Assembly: GCA_963682055.1 (NCBI GenBank)
Contig: OY821749.1
Coordinates: 16,628,631-16,692,630 of the forward strand
DNA: 64,000 bases
Reading direction: 5' to 3'
Origin: Primula veris
Taxonomy: Eukaryota > Streptophyta > Magnoliopsida > Ericales > Primulaceae
Shown here: positions 12,416-25,692 of the stretch, piece after piece
Numbering within the stretch: the first letter of the stretch is position 1
Layout of the letters: each line of letters begins with the position of its first letter
Notes under the pieces: model-generated
The model's input: the letters and a program-made list of their open reading frames with translations, nothing else
Database searches by the model: none
What the model was told of the DNA's origin: nothing
Position numbers and translations under genes: made by a program

Positions 12416-13072
12416 CTTACAAGGTAATTCGTGTTGGAATCCCAACCCCTATGGTAGATAGTACAAAGTACAAGGTCGAAACTTATTCATCAGAAACTGG
12501 AAAGTGGCATAGATCAGTGATGACATACGCTTTAGAGTTTTGTTTAACCCCCCACTGGACAGCAAAGGTGATAGGAGGCGTGCTTCACTGGAAAAATCGG
12601 TGGGGCTACAGTGGGACTGCCTATGACCTCGAGGATTCCATGGGGCATGTAACATTAATTGAATATCCCTTGTCGAACCATTCAACTCTTACAGGCACAC
12701 AAGGCCGAATTTTTTAGTGGAATTGATGTGTGGGTTCTAGGAAGCAAATACGAGGGAAGGAGCTATTTAGATGAAGATATTATCAAAAGCGACCAATGGA
12801 CCTTATCCCATAAAATTGGTTTCCAAACACTAGGGTTAAGTTATGTTGATTTTGGACCCAATGCAGATTGTTACTTTGGACATGCTATTGACATTCACCC
12901 TAAGAATCCAAATGTTATTTTTATAGAAAGTAATATTGAGGTTTTATCCTATAATCTAGACGAGGAAATCATTGAAATCAGATCATCAAAGAGGGAGAAA
13001 CGGTTTCCCTTTATCAAGCCATATGCGTACAAATTTTACCATGTTGAGTGGCCATCATGGCCTTGCCTTTAA
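12416..13072 (+). pseudogene. F-box protein gene, 3' part (disrupted)
   Basis: Continues the F-box-associated region after the transposon and the repeated CTTAC. The first frame (read through 12421-12714) includes YKVETYSSETGKWHRS and GGVLHWKNRWGYSG, typical strands of the F-box-associated interaction domain. Near 12690 the reading moves to another frame, which runs to the stop at 13072 and includes WTLSHKIGF and the C-terminal YKFYHVEWPSWPCL. So the ancestral gene has at least two frame breaks besides the 8.2-kb insertion. In intact relatives the domain recognises substrates for ubiquitination; this copy should be non-functional. Confidence 0.85.
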
Positions 13073-16000
13073 TAGTTTGCTAATGCATGTTAATGGAGTT
13101 TTCAATTATTTTTCGTACTCTTAATTATTTTAAATGGTTGTCGTTCACATGGTCCTTTCAGTCCTATTTGATAGCAAAATTTTACATGGGTTCATTTGCT
13201 TATAAATTGCATTATATTTGATAGCTAGCATAAATGTGTAACTTTTTAATCAATTTTGATGTCCAGGATAAATGTGTAACTTTTTTTTAAAACCTATAAG
13301 ATCCATGCTCGATGAGCCCACGATATTTATTTTCTCGCCAGCTTACTAGTTTAAAATTGAGACCAAGCTTCTCTACTTTATCGAGAAGTAATTATTAGGT
13401 AGATCCGTCTTACCACATAAGATGTACGATATGGTGTGACAGTTTATTTACAATTGTTATGGTGCCCTTCAATTTTGGTAATTATACATCTATAATGGCA
13501 ACAGGTAATAAATTATTAGAATATCTTTCTATAATGTAGAAGATATAACTGCTAGTTTACTACACCATATACATTAATTAATTATGATATCTTCGAATTA
13601 TAATAAAAAAACGGCGACAAAGGAAAGAAGATCAAAAGGCAAATAAAGAATTAACACACAATTACAAATATTTAAATAGTAATCAATTTAATTACAAAAA
13701 CTTACCAATATGTATTTTTTTTATAATTAGCTAAATATACTTATTTAAAATTAAGTATATATATCATAAAAAACAACAAGATATACAAAAAATCAAAAAA
13801 ATTATACGTGATATCAAACAGAATTAGACATGATTGGACATGATTAGATATACAATATTAGACATAAAAGATTAGAGGTGATTAAATATGATCAAACAAG
13901 ATGAGACATACATGATTGAACATGATTAGACAAGATCACACATATATTTTTTTAATTTTGGTTTTTAATTTTTAAATATTTTTTTTTGATTTTTTAATGA
14001 CATATGTATATATTTGTAAATAAGTTCATAAAATATGTATTTTTTTATAAAATAATCATAAAGTTCAAAGCAACCGAAGTTTTTTTAAAATAAGTTTCTA
14101 AATTATCATTTGAATGGGTTAACTGACTAGGGTAATTAGTAGCTAAGTTAATGGGACACATGTTTCTTTTTTATTTGCACAGTTGTAACAGTATGTTACA
14201 GCATTGTTATCCCTGTATTAAATGTGAACCCTCATAACTCGCACCCAATTTATTATTTAATTCTGTTAATTTGACCCTCTTCATGTCCATTGATTTTGTT
14301 CCATGAACAAAGATTCCAGTACATTTGTAAATATTAAACTTAAATGAAAATATGTAGTATGTGTATACATAGTCACATATATACATAGTCACATGAGTCC
14401 AAATACTATATATCTATTCTCTACTAAATTCGGTCTTCTCTTTTATTTTATCCAATTTTATTTTAAAAAAAACATACAATTACTATAAAATATTTATTAA
14501 TACATTTAAATAATTATTTTTTAAAAAAAATTCACACGCAATTTATATTGTAATAAATGTATAAATTAGTATAAATTAAATATTAAATGTTAGAAAAATT
14601 GTCTAAAACAATATTATGTCCAAAAGTTTAAATTTTTTAATACAATATAATATAAAACACTATAAATTTACGAAATAAGTTATGAAAATTTAAAATTTGA
14701 ATAAAAATAAGCAAGAAGGTACGGAATGGATGGAGAATAGGGGGTATAAGATTTGGACTCTAATAACATAGATTTACAAACTTTTTTTAAAAACGTTCTT
14801 GATTAAACCCGGTCTAAAAAAAAGGTGTGTCATTCACTAAAACTCAACATCTATTAATAAATCTCAAAGTAACTAAATTAAAATTAATTTAAAATTAAAA
14901 CTAAAAAAATATATTAGTTAACACACATGTGGACCTTTCATGTAATTGTTTTTCGTTATATTTGGTTCCTTGGCACAACACGATTTAATTTAAAAACCTA
15001 ATCATATAGGAAACCAAATTATCCCAAAACAAATAATATACTTTAAATAAGGAAGTTAACAATTAAAAGTTAATCTCGATGCTTAGATCATCCGTCAATT
15101 GTATTGGTAATCCAGTATTTTACAGGGAAAAAAATGTAGAAAGTTTTATTTGCAGTAAAATTTAGAACGATAGACTAAAAATGCAGCTAACCATTTCTAT
15201 CAAACAATTGAATATAAATAATAGTACCAATAAACAAAAAATATGAACAAAACATGTAAAAGAATAAATTCAACTGTATTCAATTCGGGTGTGGTTAAGA
15301 GTGATGAAAGCAATTTAACCAGATTTTCAGTGAAAAAAATTATGTTTAAGTTTCCAAGAAATTGGATATATTTATGTTATCCAGGATGTGTCATTTATAA
15401 AGGTTTTTTTGGTCATTATTTAAGAAAATACAAGATACAGTAAATAAATGAAACAGGGCTGAAAATTTTGCCCAAACATTGGCCTACCTGCAGAAGGCCA
15501 TTAGGGCCGGGACTTTTAATACCAATAAACACAAACATACAACAAATCCAATTTCTAACCACATTTTGAACTGTTTAACTTGTAAATAGAATTGAGATGT
15601 TTAAGAATTGATAGAATAAACTTCAACCTCAATTTCTAAGCGTTACTAGCACAAAATCAACATATTAATACAATAAATAAAAATATCAACAAATCCAAGA
15701 AGCTATATTTAAATGAAAAAATATCAACTCTTATAGGGTCTAAGGCGATTATGTAGTTAGGTTGCGCTTAAAAATGATTAAAATAAAAATGAAACAATAT
15801 ATACTAAGAGTCTAAGGCAATTATGTAATTAAGTTGCGCTTAAGAATGATTAAAATAAAAATGAAACCATATATACAGTAACTAAAGTAATTTTACCAAA
15901 GAACAAAAGAAACCACAAAAACACCAAATATTATTGAAAACCCAATCTAAAATAGAAAACTCAAGTGAATACAAGTGAGCTCATTACCGTCTCTAGTACT

Positions 16001-17410
16001 AAATAAAAATATTAACACAATAAATAAAAATATCAACCAATTGGAGAAACATATATAAATGAAAAAATATCAACTCTACATACTAAGAGTCTAAGGATAT
16101 TATGTAGTTACAGTTGCCATTAAGAATGATTAACAAAAATGAACTCTTAAACTAACCCTTTTAACATATAATTAAAATAATATTATTGCTGATGAACAAA
16201 AGAACCCACAAAAACACCAAGTATTATTGAGAACCTAATCGAAATGGAAAACTTAACTGAATATACAACTCAGTTCATTACAGTTTCTAGCACATAATCA
16301 TTAATATGAATAGCAGCAAATTTAACCATGAAAATTAATCTAATAAAAACAACTCCAACTCATTTGCCTACCATATATTTCTATCACACAACCGAATATA
16401 GATAATAGTACCACTAAACAAACAAAAAAATGAACAAAAACACAAGGGAGAAATAAAATAAATTTACTGGACAATGAGCGAGTCCACAATTTTTCAAAAC
16501 TAACAAGTTCCTGCACAAAGTCTTCTTGTTTGAACCCATATTTGCTAGAGAGATTTATGTTATGCAGAACAGATGTAATATGATATAAGTATTAACGAAA
16601 TGCACATGTATAACGTATATATAGAGAATGCGTTTAGAGTGTTTAGTAAAATAGGGGTCTGTACGTACGTACGTACGTACGTAACATCACTTGGACATGT
16701 TTGCTAATATCATACTATATATATATATATATATATACCCATACAACATATGTAGATTTTAAAGGGTAAAAATAATATTAAATTGAGTAAATAAGGTTAA
16801 CAGATGGAATAATAGATTGAGATTTTGAGACTTGGAGACAAATAATGTTGAGGAGGAGATTGAGAATTGTGGATGCTATAAATTGGGTATTATGACCAAC
16901 GATAAAAAAAATATATTAGATTTTAATGAGTTTTTTTTATCACATTAACTATTATAAGCCAACTTAAACTTTTTTTGAAACTGACAATGGTTGTTATTTA
17001 AAAATAATAATTACTTATTATTTTTTTTTAATAATTATCATACTACTATACTCTTATAAAAATAAAGTAAAAACTAATAATAAATTTTCTCCCTCAAACT
17101 ACACATTTTTATTTATTTATTTTAGATCTTCTCATCTCAAATTCTATATATATATGTATTTTATTTTCTACATATTTAAATAATCATCCTACTTATTTTC
17201 TATTTTCTGGTCGGGATCGCATTCCGTGGCCCGTGTGTAGTTTATATTGCAGCTGGGTCCGAGTTCAGTTTAAGAAAATTCTAAACAGACCCGACCCGTA
17301 TATTAAGTCGGTTTGGGTTCATAGTCAAATAAAAAAGCAAAAAAAAAAAACCCACCTTCTAACTAAATTAAAATTATCTACTCTGCTCTGGTTGAGAAAG
17401 CCATAAGAAA
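13073..17410. other. AT-rich intergenic DNA, short repeats only
   Basis: No credible gene. Visible structure: a unit of about 75 bp containing GTCTAAGGC and ATTATGTAGTTA repeated at about 15735, 15810 and, more diverged, 16085; related flanking phrases such as AAAACACCAAATATTATTGA near 15920 and 16210; a (GTAC)n microsatellite at about 16660-16682; and an (AT)n run at about 16716-16736. Short ORFs (14207-14392, 15243-15443) look like chance. Confidence 0.6.
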
Positions 17411-20400
17411 ATGTCAAGAATGTATTGGTGTCATAATATTTACAAACCTGTAAAACCTCACAATCTTATATCTCAATCTCCATTATTATTAGCATCCCCA
17501 TTGAAAATATTATATATTTATCCTCACCGGGGTTTATTATCATGTATCCCACCTCACCTAACCGTTCCCCTCCGCTTCTCCACTTTCTTACGCAACTCTA
17601 ACCGCTCAGGTCTCTCTCTCTCTCTCTCTCTCTAAAGTAGATAGGTTATTACTAAGTAGAGGTCATATATACAAATACATCAAATTTAAAAATTATAAAA
17701 ATTTACATATTATAAGGTAAATGTATATAACAACTTGCAAAATTACACTATGTAGCTTCTATTTCATTGACATCGGACTCTAAATGTAAAGTCCGATGTC
17801 GATGAAATACTAACTACACATAAAATGGATGAAGAAAATCAAAGATTAGTTATACAAATGAGTAATCAAATCATACAACTTCATTACAATCGCTAAATGG
17901 ATTTGAATGTTCTCAAATCATCCAAATTTGATGGAATAACATATATATATATTTTTAATAAAATATTATTTATTACTATAAGGAGGTGAATTTATAACTA
18001 ACGGGACCACCAAAAATTACGGAATATGACAATAGAGTTTATTCCTATTTATAACTGGCCCGACTTAGGACCGAAGATTGTTTTGACTATAGAGAGATTA
18101 TTCCTATATAGAGTATTCCTATAGAGAGGTTTTACTGCAGATAGATATATGTATGGATTACAAAAAATAAAGGATAAATATATGTATGTATGTGTGCAAA
18201 GATAGGAACTAATAATAGGCTAAAAGGGACTCCAACACCCACACATATCGAGAAAAAAACTGATATTTTAATGTTTATCCTGCTTTTTATTTATTCATGG
18301 ATTTTAGCATTTCAGCACCCCTATAGTTACGGAAAAATAAGTTCATAGTTCTGCCACTGTATGTATGTATGTATCTATTGTAAATGAAACTACGTGTTTA
18401 CCACTACCATGACGAGGCTGAGTTTTTTCCGGAATTGAATAGAGTATACGAAGTGTTTTTTTAACAAGGGGTGCCAAGTTTTTTCTTTTTTTCTTCTTCT
18501 AGAAAATAGTAAATTAGATGAGAAAATTTTAGTTTACTATACAATTACAGGGGGTGTTGTGGCACAGTAGACAGTGTTTGTTTAACGTTTGGTTTCGAGC
18601 TTCGGATTGAATTTGGTTGGCTAATTTTAGTGATTACGTGATTAACGTGACGATGATCGAGCGTTAAGCATTACAAGCATTGAGTGCTTTTTTTCCCCTG
18701 GAAAAAGCTGGTTTGTTATTTTTGGTTTTCATACTTTACATTTGTAATGCATTTTGTTGGCAAGCTTAAAAGCTGTTTTCTATCTCTGGGCCCGTTTCGA
18801 TTCCTTGCTATCTCCATACCAAGAAAGTACCTTAGTGAGCCCAAATCTTTAATTTCAAACTCTGCAGCAAGAGTATTTTTTAGTCTTTCCATCTCTACAA
18901 TATCATCACCGGTCAATATAATATCGTCGACATAAACTATCAAAATTGAAATTTTACCATTGCTATGCCTATAAAACAAAGTGTGATCAGATTGAGCTTG
19001 TCGATATCGTTGATGAAGAATCGTGTTAGTAAATCTTTCAAACCAGGCCCGTGGGGACTGTTTTAGTCCATAAAGTGACTTTTTATGTTTGCAAATTTCC
19101 ATGAACTCTGTCTCCATCAAAACCCGACGGCAATTCCATATACACTTCTTCTTCTAATTCGCCGTTTAGAAAAGCATTCTTGACATCGAATTCTTGCAGC
19201 TTCCAATCTAAGTTAGCAGCAACTGATAAGAGTACTCGAATCGTGTTAAGTTTCGCCACGGAAGCAAATGTTTCTTGATAATCAACTTCGTAAGTTTGTG
19301 AAAAACCTTTCGCAACCAACCTTGCTTTATAGCGTTCAACTGACCCATCCGATTTATACTTGACAGCAAAAACCCACTTACAACCCACTGCAGATTTTCC
19401 TCTCGGCATCTCCACGACATCCCAAGTTTCATTTTTCTCTAATGCTAATATTTCTTCCTTTACTGCAATTCTCCATTCTGGTATGGACAAAGCTTCATCT
19501 ATATTCTTCGGGATTTCTTTACTTGACATATTCGTTAAAGTGCCTGGACTGAGGAGGACAAGTGGCTATACGCAACAAATTTGGAGATCGGGTGTTTAGT
19601 ACAAACCCTGTTTCCTTTTCTTAGTGCTATCGGAACATCAAGATCAATAATATTAGTAGTAACTTGCGAACTAATAGTGCGGGTACCTGTAGGTTCAGCT
19701 TCATGGCTCTGCAATGGATCGGTGCGATGCTCTACTCTTTGAGAATTTTTCCGCTTTGAATAAACAAGTATCTCAGGAGATTTCAGTTGCGAATCTCCCC
19801 CTATCTCAGAATTTTCCGACACAGTTGGATCAGTATCGGATGTTTAGGGAGCTTAATGGGTTTTATCGGAGATGAAACTTCTTTAGTTAGCGGAAGCGGA
19901 ATAGGTTCGGTTGGTGGTAAAGGTACAATCTGAGATGGTGTAGCTGAAACAATATCCAAAAGATTTTCTTCATCAACTTTCTCTCCCTGGGTTAAAGTTT
20001 TGGTAAAATAAGGTTGGTTTTCAAAGAATGTGACATCCATAGAAATATAATATTTTTGTGTTTCGGGTGAGTAGCACTTATAACCCTTTTGAGTAGGATA
20101 GTATCCTATAAAAACACATTTCTTAGCTTTAGGATCGAGCTTCTCTCATGATCATGAATATGGACAAAAGAAGTACAACCAAATTTTTTTACAGGTATTG
20201 ATGATAGAAATCTTGCATATTTGTGAAAATGATTCAATGGTGTATCATTATTAAGAACTCGACTTGGCATTCTGTTTATTAGATAGCAGGCGGTGAGAAT
20301 AGCATCGCCCATAAGTATTTTGGGACATTATTTGTAAACATGATGGCTCTAGACACTTCTAAGAGATGGCGATTCTTTCTTTCGGCGATGCCATTTTGTT

Positions 20401-23400
20401 GTGGAGTTACTATGCAAGAACTTTGGTGTATGATGACCTTTTCAGATAGGAAAGTTCCTAGGACAGATTTAAAATATTCAATGCCGTTGTTGGTTCTCAA
20501 AATTTGAATGTCAGTTTTGAATTGGGTTCTAATCATCGAGTGAAAGTTTGTAAAAGTTTGTTCGACTTCAGAATTTTCTTTTATGAGGTAAACCTAAGAA
20601 AAACGAGTATGATCATCAATAAAAGTAATAAACCATTTTTTTCCTGTCAAGTGTTTTACCCTTGAAGGCCCCCAAACATCACTATGCATTAACGGAAAAG
20701 GAGACGAGGCTCTATAGTTCTGAGAAGGAAAATTGGACCGAACATGTTTGGCTAATTGCGATTTCGCATTCAAATGAATCTTTATTATGAAATAGTGATG
20801 GAAACAAAGTTCGTAAATATGAAAAACTTGGATGCCCTAGCCTACGATGCCACGACATTACTCTTTGTTCTCTCGATAAAGAACCACAGTTTGTCGTTAG
20901 AGCTTGTTTATTCAATTTGGCTTCATTCTCAAATAGTACAGTCCCGCACGTTCTCTAGCATTGCTAATCATCTTCCCCGAAGTCAAGTCCTGAAACGCAC
21001 AAAAAGTCTCAGAAAAATGGGCATTGCAATTCAAGTCCCTTGTTAGCTTACTAATTAAGAGAAGATTGCAAGACAGCTTTGGAACATGTAAAACAGATTG
21101 TAGTTTGATAGTCGGACTAATCCTAATTGACCCGGTTCCTGCCACAATCGAGAGAGATCCGTCTGCTTTAACTTTTAGAATTTCCAAACTAGGAACGTAT
21201 GTAGAAAATAATGTTTTACAACCCGTCATATGGTCTGTAGCTCCAGAGTCAATCACCCATGGTTCTGGAGCATAACTACAACTAGTAAGGGCTGAGAAAA
21301 AGTTACCTCTTTGAGCTACCAAAGATGTATTTGTCACAGACGGAGTAAGCAATTTGTAAAGTTGCTCCATTTGATCTTTAGTAAGAGAGAGTTGAGTACC
21401 ACATGAGAGATCATTATATTTTGGTTGGCTGGGACTTCAGAAGAGACTTGGAGAGCAGCAACATTTTGTTGTCCAAATCTGTTATCTTTTAATTTTTAAG
21501 CATTCGGTGGTGGCCTTCCATGTAGCTTCCAACAACGATCTTTACTGTGATTTGTTCTTTTGCAAAAATCACACCAAAGATTGTTTCTCTTCGAGGCTTT
21601 TGAAGGTTCTTGGCCGCGAACTGCAAGAGCTGAGATTTCAGGTTGAATTGGTTTAAATCCACCCATCATCACTTGTTTCCGACTTGCTTCTCTTCGAACT
21701 TCAGAGAATACTTCCATAATCACTGGTAAGGGTTTAGTTCCCAAAACTCGACCCCTGACATCATCGAGGTCAGAATTTAACCCAGCCAAAAAATCATAAA
21801 TACACTCTTTCTCGATTTGCTTGCGATACTTCTCACCATCCCCGAGCATGACCAGTTAATTTGAACAAATGAATCGATCTCTTGCCACGAACGAGTCAAG
21901 GCAACACAGTACTGAGAAACGTCAAGATCTCCTTGTTTAAGATCACGTGCTTTATTTCGGAGATCAAACAATTGTGTTGAGTTCTTAGCGTCCGAGTAGG
22001 CTAGCGTCAATGCATCCCACATCTCCTTAGCAGTTGAATAATATAGATATGACATTATGATATCTTCCTCCATCCAATTCACAATCCATGCCATAACCAT
22101 CGAGTTTTGTGCATCCCAAATAGGATAAAAGGGATCTGCAACATCAGGTTTTTTTGTCGAGCCATCGATATAACCTAGACGACCTCGTCCTCTAATCACC
22201 ATGAGAGCAGATTGAGACCATTGAATGAAGTTTTGATGGTTTAGTTTTGTGGTTGTGAGTTGTAGAGAAGAATTTTCAGAGAGAGTTGGAAGAGCTATAG
22301 TGTGTGAGCTTGTAGATTTTCCGTATGTCGGAAAAGTTGCTGTGAGCTTTTAGGGGTTGGTTGAGAGACTCCAGAAGAGTCTTCAGAACCATCATCCTGG
22401 TGCTCACCAGTTAAGGCTGCTCTATACATCTTTTTGTCTCAACGAACTTAGCTCTGATACCATGTAGAAGTCCATCAATTCCCCACTAAAATGCCTATTA
22501 GTAAGGAAGGAGAGAGGCATATATTAAGATTTGGTTTTGATAATGCTCAAGTGATGTTGGATAATTCCAACAAATAGGGAATTCAATGTATATGTATAGA
22601 GTTTTTCAAACATTTTATGATTTTTTAGATTTGTATGGTTATTTTATGGTTGTTTAGATTCTACGTTTTAACATTAAAACTAGATATATTAACGTACAGT
22701 ATCTTTAAAACATTGTTTAGAACTATGATTGCAGCTTCAAATATCTTTTTAGTTCTTTTACGCCTTTTATCTATATATAAATTTCTGCATGTACCTTAAA
22801 ATTTGTAAGAACTGTCGTATTATTGTACACGTACCGTGCTTCAAAGGTATTTAAGTTTCCACTTGGTTCCGACTAAAAATTCATTTCTGAAAAGTTTTTA
22901 TAGAAAATTAGGAATTTGATAACAAATTTGTCAAATCTCGAGGCTGGTTCAAAAGAAAGACTTATGCCTTCTTTTGGATTTTGGTTGATTTCTGAATATG
23001 GAGCGGAGCTGTATTCCGCTTGTGCCATCACCTAGTTTCTTCCTATTACTTGGATTCTTGAAACTCTGATTTTCCGAAATTATGTTGAATAAAGTTCATG
23101 TTTTTTCTTCTTCTTTTTGCAGATATGATATCTCCGCTTGAACTTGGGAAGCCAGAAGAGAGGAGAAAGCCAGATAAGCAAGTGAATGGGATATTTTGGA
23201 TTATACTTCTTAATTTTGGAATATTTGTGGCTGATCACTTCTTCCAGGTTTTGAAACGATCGTCCAAAATTAGCTGAGTTAACATGTTCATATTCTTCAT
23301 TTTTTACATGTCAAATATTATTAAAAGCAAATCCCTTTGAAAGCCCATAGAAAATTGACCTTGTTCAGGTCTAGGAGCTAATGATTTTTAAATTTTCTCA

Positions 23401-25692
23401 GGTTCGAGCCATGAAATCCTTGTATTTCTACCATAACCGACCTGCTTGGTTCCAGTTTGTAACAGCAACATTTTGTCACGCTGATTGGTAAGAACATTAA
23501 TTAAGCAGGATATTTTTTAGAAACGATGTTGGGTAGAAGTCTCTTGTTTCCTGCGAAGTATTCTCTTTCTATATCTAACATTGCTCGCACTGGAAACTCA
23601 TATTTGTTATGTATCCTTGGCAGGGCCCATCTATCCAGCAACCTCTTCTTTTTGTATATTTTTGGTATGATATCGACTTTCATTTCACCAGAATTTACAT
23701 ACGGTGCATTGGTTATTTCCAGTGGTTTCTGAAATCTTGATCTATTTCTATTTTGTTATCAATATTGCAATTTCAAGGAGTGAAGATAATAAGAAAATCT
23801 GTAAAAATCTCGTTCTTTCGTTAAATTGGTAAAATCTTGGTTTACAGTTCCCTATTTATATAAAAAACAATTTTTTAAAATTGTAAAATTTCAAACAATT
23901 TTTCTGGTATTAGCTTTTTCAAGTTGTGGAAGTGATTTCAACACTATGTAAAATCTTGTTTAGCTTTGCCTGTGGGACAATTGCATATACTTGTAGGACT
24001 AAGTTTTGGTGTAAAATCACATTTCTTTTTTGTTGTGTTTACACTTTACTCAACTGTTCGGATCTAAAATTACGAGTATTATTTTTTTGTAGAGCTTTTG
24101 TAGAATTTTAGGGAAAGTTTCACCCGAACAACCTTAATATAAAGAAGATTAGATGGAAATTTTAAATTTATTTGACTAGAACAGGAAAGCTCGTTGAAGA
24201 GGAGGAAGGAAGCTTTGGTGTGTGGCTTTCCTATATATTAACGGGTGCTGGAGCAAATCTTGTTTCTTGGTTAGTGTTACCGAGAAATGCTGTTTCTGTT
24301 GGAGCATCTGGTGCTGTTTTTGGACTCTTTGCGATAAGCGTCCTTGTCAAGGTAATTTCATTTGATACTAATGTACCCACATTGTAAACAACAATGCTGT
24401 GTACCCAGATGGCCAGATGTGTAGACAGATTTGTGATGTGGCAGAGGGGTCTACACAATTTTAACCGGTCAAAATGTTTAAATTTGTGTGGGACCACAAC
24501 CACATCACGAATATGAGAACGGGGCTCTTTAGAGATCTGTGTAAAAGAACATTTCCCGAGTTGTAAATTACCGGTTTAACATTATTCTAGCAACTTGGTG
24601 TAACTGCAGATGTCTTGGGATTGGAGAAAGATCCTTGAAGTTCTCATTCTGGGACAATTTGTTGTAAAGAGGGTGAGTAAATAGTTTTTTTTTTTTTTTT
24701 GTAAAAAATATTGCAGTAAATAGTTTGTTATTACTCTATTTGAGTACTAGTTCTAGTATAAACTCTAGGATCACTTTTCTTTAATACTCTTTGTAAAAAT
24801 TCCTGAGGATTACTTTTATGTACTTTCAGCTTAGTATAATTCCTGAGAAAAGTGAAGTAAATTTCGACAAAAGTGCTTCGAAAGAGATGAAAAACTTCTA
24901 CAAGGATGAAACCATAAAAACCAAATTGTGGTGGTTAAACTTATAACAACTTCTTGTCCAAATGCTGATTATTTTTTGAACATTTTACCCTTTTGTGGTA
25001 AGAGTTCATGCCGCTTTATTTTGCCGGGCACCAAATTCAATACATGTAGTTCTTTTATGTTCTGCCTTTTGAGGATTAATGATCTGCCTTCTGAGAAATT
25101 CCGTCATACAAGTTTACATGGCTACAGTGCTCAATTTAGCTAGTTTTTGTGCAAAGTCGACACACAAATATAGGAACACTCTAGAGGCAAACAGCAAATC
25201 ACAATACAGAATAGGAAAACTTAAATTATGAATTAGATATAAATTACTCTCCTCTAGAAATGGTATATTGTGAAGTTTTGTAGCTAATATGATTGTTATA
25301 ATCGATGTTATTGATTAATTATCATTCCTTTCTTATTAAATGCTCAAGGGAATAGAATAATTGATCTGTTCTTTAAGAACTGAAACTGGACCGAGTTTTT
25401 TTTTAATAATGCTTGTTATGACATTCAAAAGGGAGGAAAAGATTATTTACTTTCCTAAACAGAAAGTAAGTTATTATTTGACTGTGTGGTGATGTATCAG
25501 GTGATGGAAGAAGCACAAGCGTCTGTAGCAATGTCAGGCATTTTGCGTGGCTCCAATGCTCTAAATAGTGTTAATCATATCGCACACCTATCTGGTGCTT
25601 TAATAGGTGTATTTCTCATTTGGCTTGTAAGCCGATTTCCTTCTGTACCTGACGCGGATGATACATCTACAATACAAAAGAAAAGAGACTAA
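17411..25692 (+). CDS. RBL11: Rhomboid-like intramembrane protease, chloroplast type (RBL11-like)
   Basis: Seven exons join in phase: 17411-17609, 23123-23247, 23402-23487, 23624-23664, 24185-24351, 24610-24672, 25501-25692 (873 nt, 290 aa), all with GT-AG introns. Residues 1-66 are rich in S, L, P and H, like a chloroplast transit peptide. The rhomboid core follows: HADWAHLSSN (conserved His and Asn of the active site), GASG with the catalytic Ser at about residue 192, and NHIAHLSG with the catalytic His at about 256, amid hydrophobic segments such as [16 protein letters not shown] and [15 protein letters not shown]. The phrase [17 protein letters not shown] and overall length match Arabidopsis RBL11, a rhomboid of the plastid inner envelope. 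Rhomboids cleave substrates within the membrane. The catalytic residues are present, so it is probably active. Intron 1 (5513 bp) contains a Copia fragment. Exon 1 is the least certain part, but its splice phase fits. Confidence 0.88.
17610..17634 (+). repeat. (TC)n microsatellite at the intron 1 donor
   Basis: The donor CAG|GT of exon 1 runs straight into about eleven TC units, so the 5' splice site is GTCTCT rather than the usual GTAAGT or GTATGT. Confidence 0.7.
17760..17809. repeat. Short hairpin in rhomboid intron 1
   Basis: Arms of about 21 bases, starting TATTTCATTGACATCGGACT and returning as its near-exact complement, separated by about 8 bases. Probably the core of a small inverted-repeat element; no target duplication identified. 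Confidence 0.6.
18549..18697 (+). mobile_element. Possible tRNA-derived SINE
   Basis: TGGCACAGTAG fits the pol III A-box consensus and GGTTTCGAGC, about 20 bases downstream, resembles a B box with one extra T. A run of T closes the segment at about 18687-18695. The head resembles plant SINE heads, but no target duplication was found. Confidence 0.3.
18716..22202 (-). pseudogene. Copia gag-pol remnants, reversed in rhomboid intron 1
   Basis: On the minus strand, from right to left: gag ([20 protein letters not shown], 22202-21777, then a CCHC-type knuckle [14 protein letters not shown] near 21560), protease ([13 protein letters not shown] near 21250), pre-integrase ([11 protein letters not shown] near 20850), integrase pieces ([22 protein letters not shown] near 20380-20480) and reverse transcriptase ([27 protein letters not shown] near 18930). 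The frame changes at least six times. Recognisable sequence ends at FLGMEIARN near 18800, and RNase H is absent, so the element is truncated at its 3' end. Confidence 0.88.
22451..22462 (-). other. Primer-binding site, initiator Met tRNA type
   Basis: GCTCTGATACCA on the plus strand is the complement of TGGTATCAGAGC, the classic plant Copia primer site, and directly abuts the LTR end at 22463. Confidence 0.85.
22463..22572 (-). repeat. 5' LTR of the intronic Copia element (about 110 bp)
   Basis: On the minus strand it starts TGTTGGAATTATCCAACATC, a common plant LTR opening, and ends CTTCTACA next to the primer site. About 110 bp is very short for a Copia LTR. The start is inferred from sequence pattern because no second LTR is available for comparison. 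Confidence 0.6.

Larger units (their letters stand above)
18790..22572 (-). mobile_element. 3'-truncated Copia element with short LTR
   Basis: The right boundary is set by the 5' LTR (22463-22572) and a primer site; the left boundary near 18790 is where homology to reverse transcriptase stops, and no second LTR is found. It lies antisense to the rhomboid gene inside its first intron. Confidence 0.75.
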
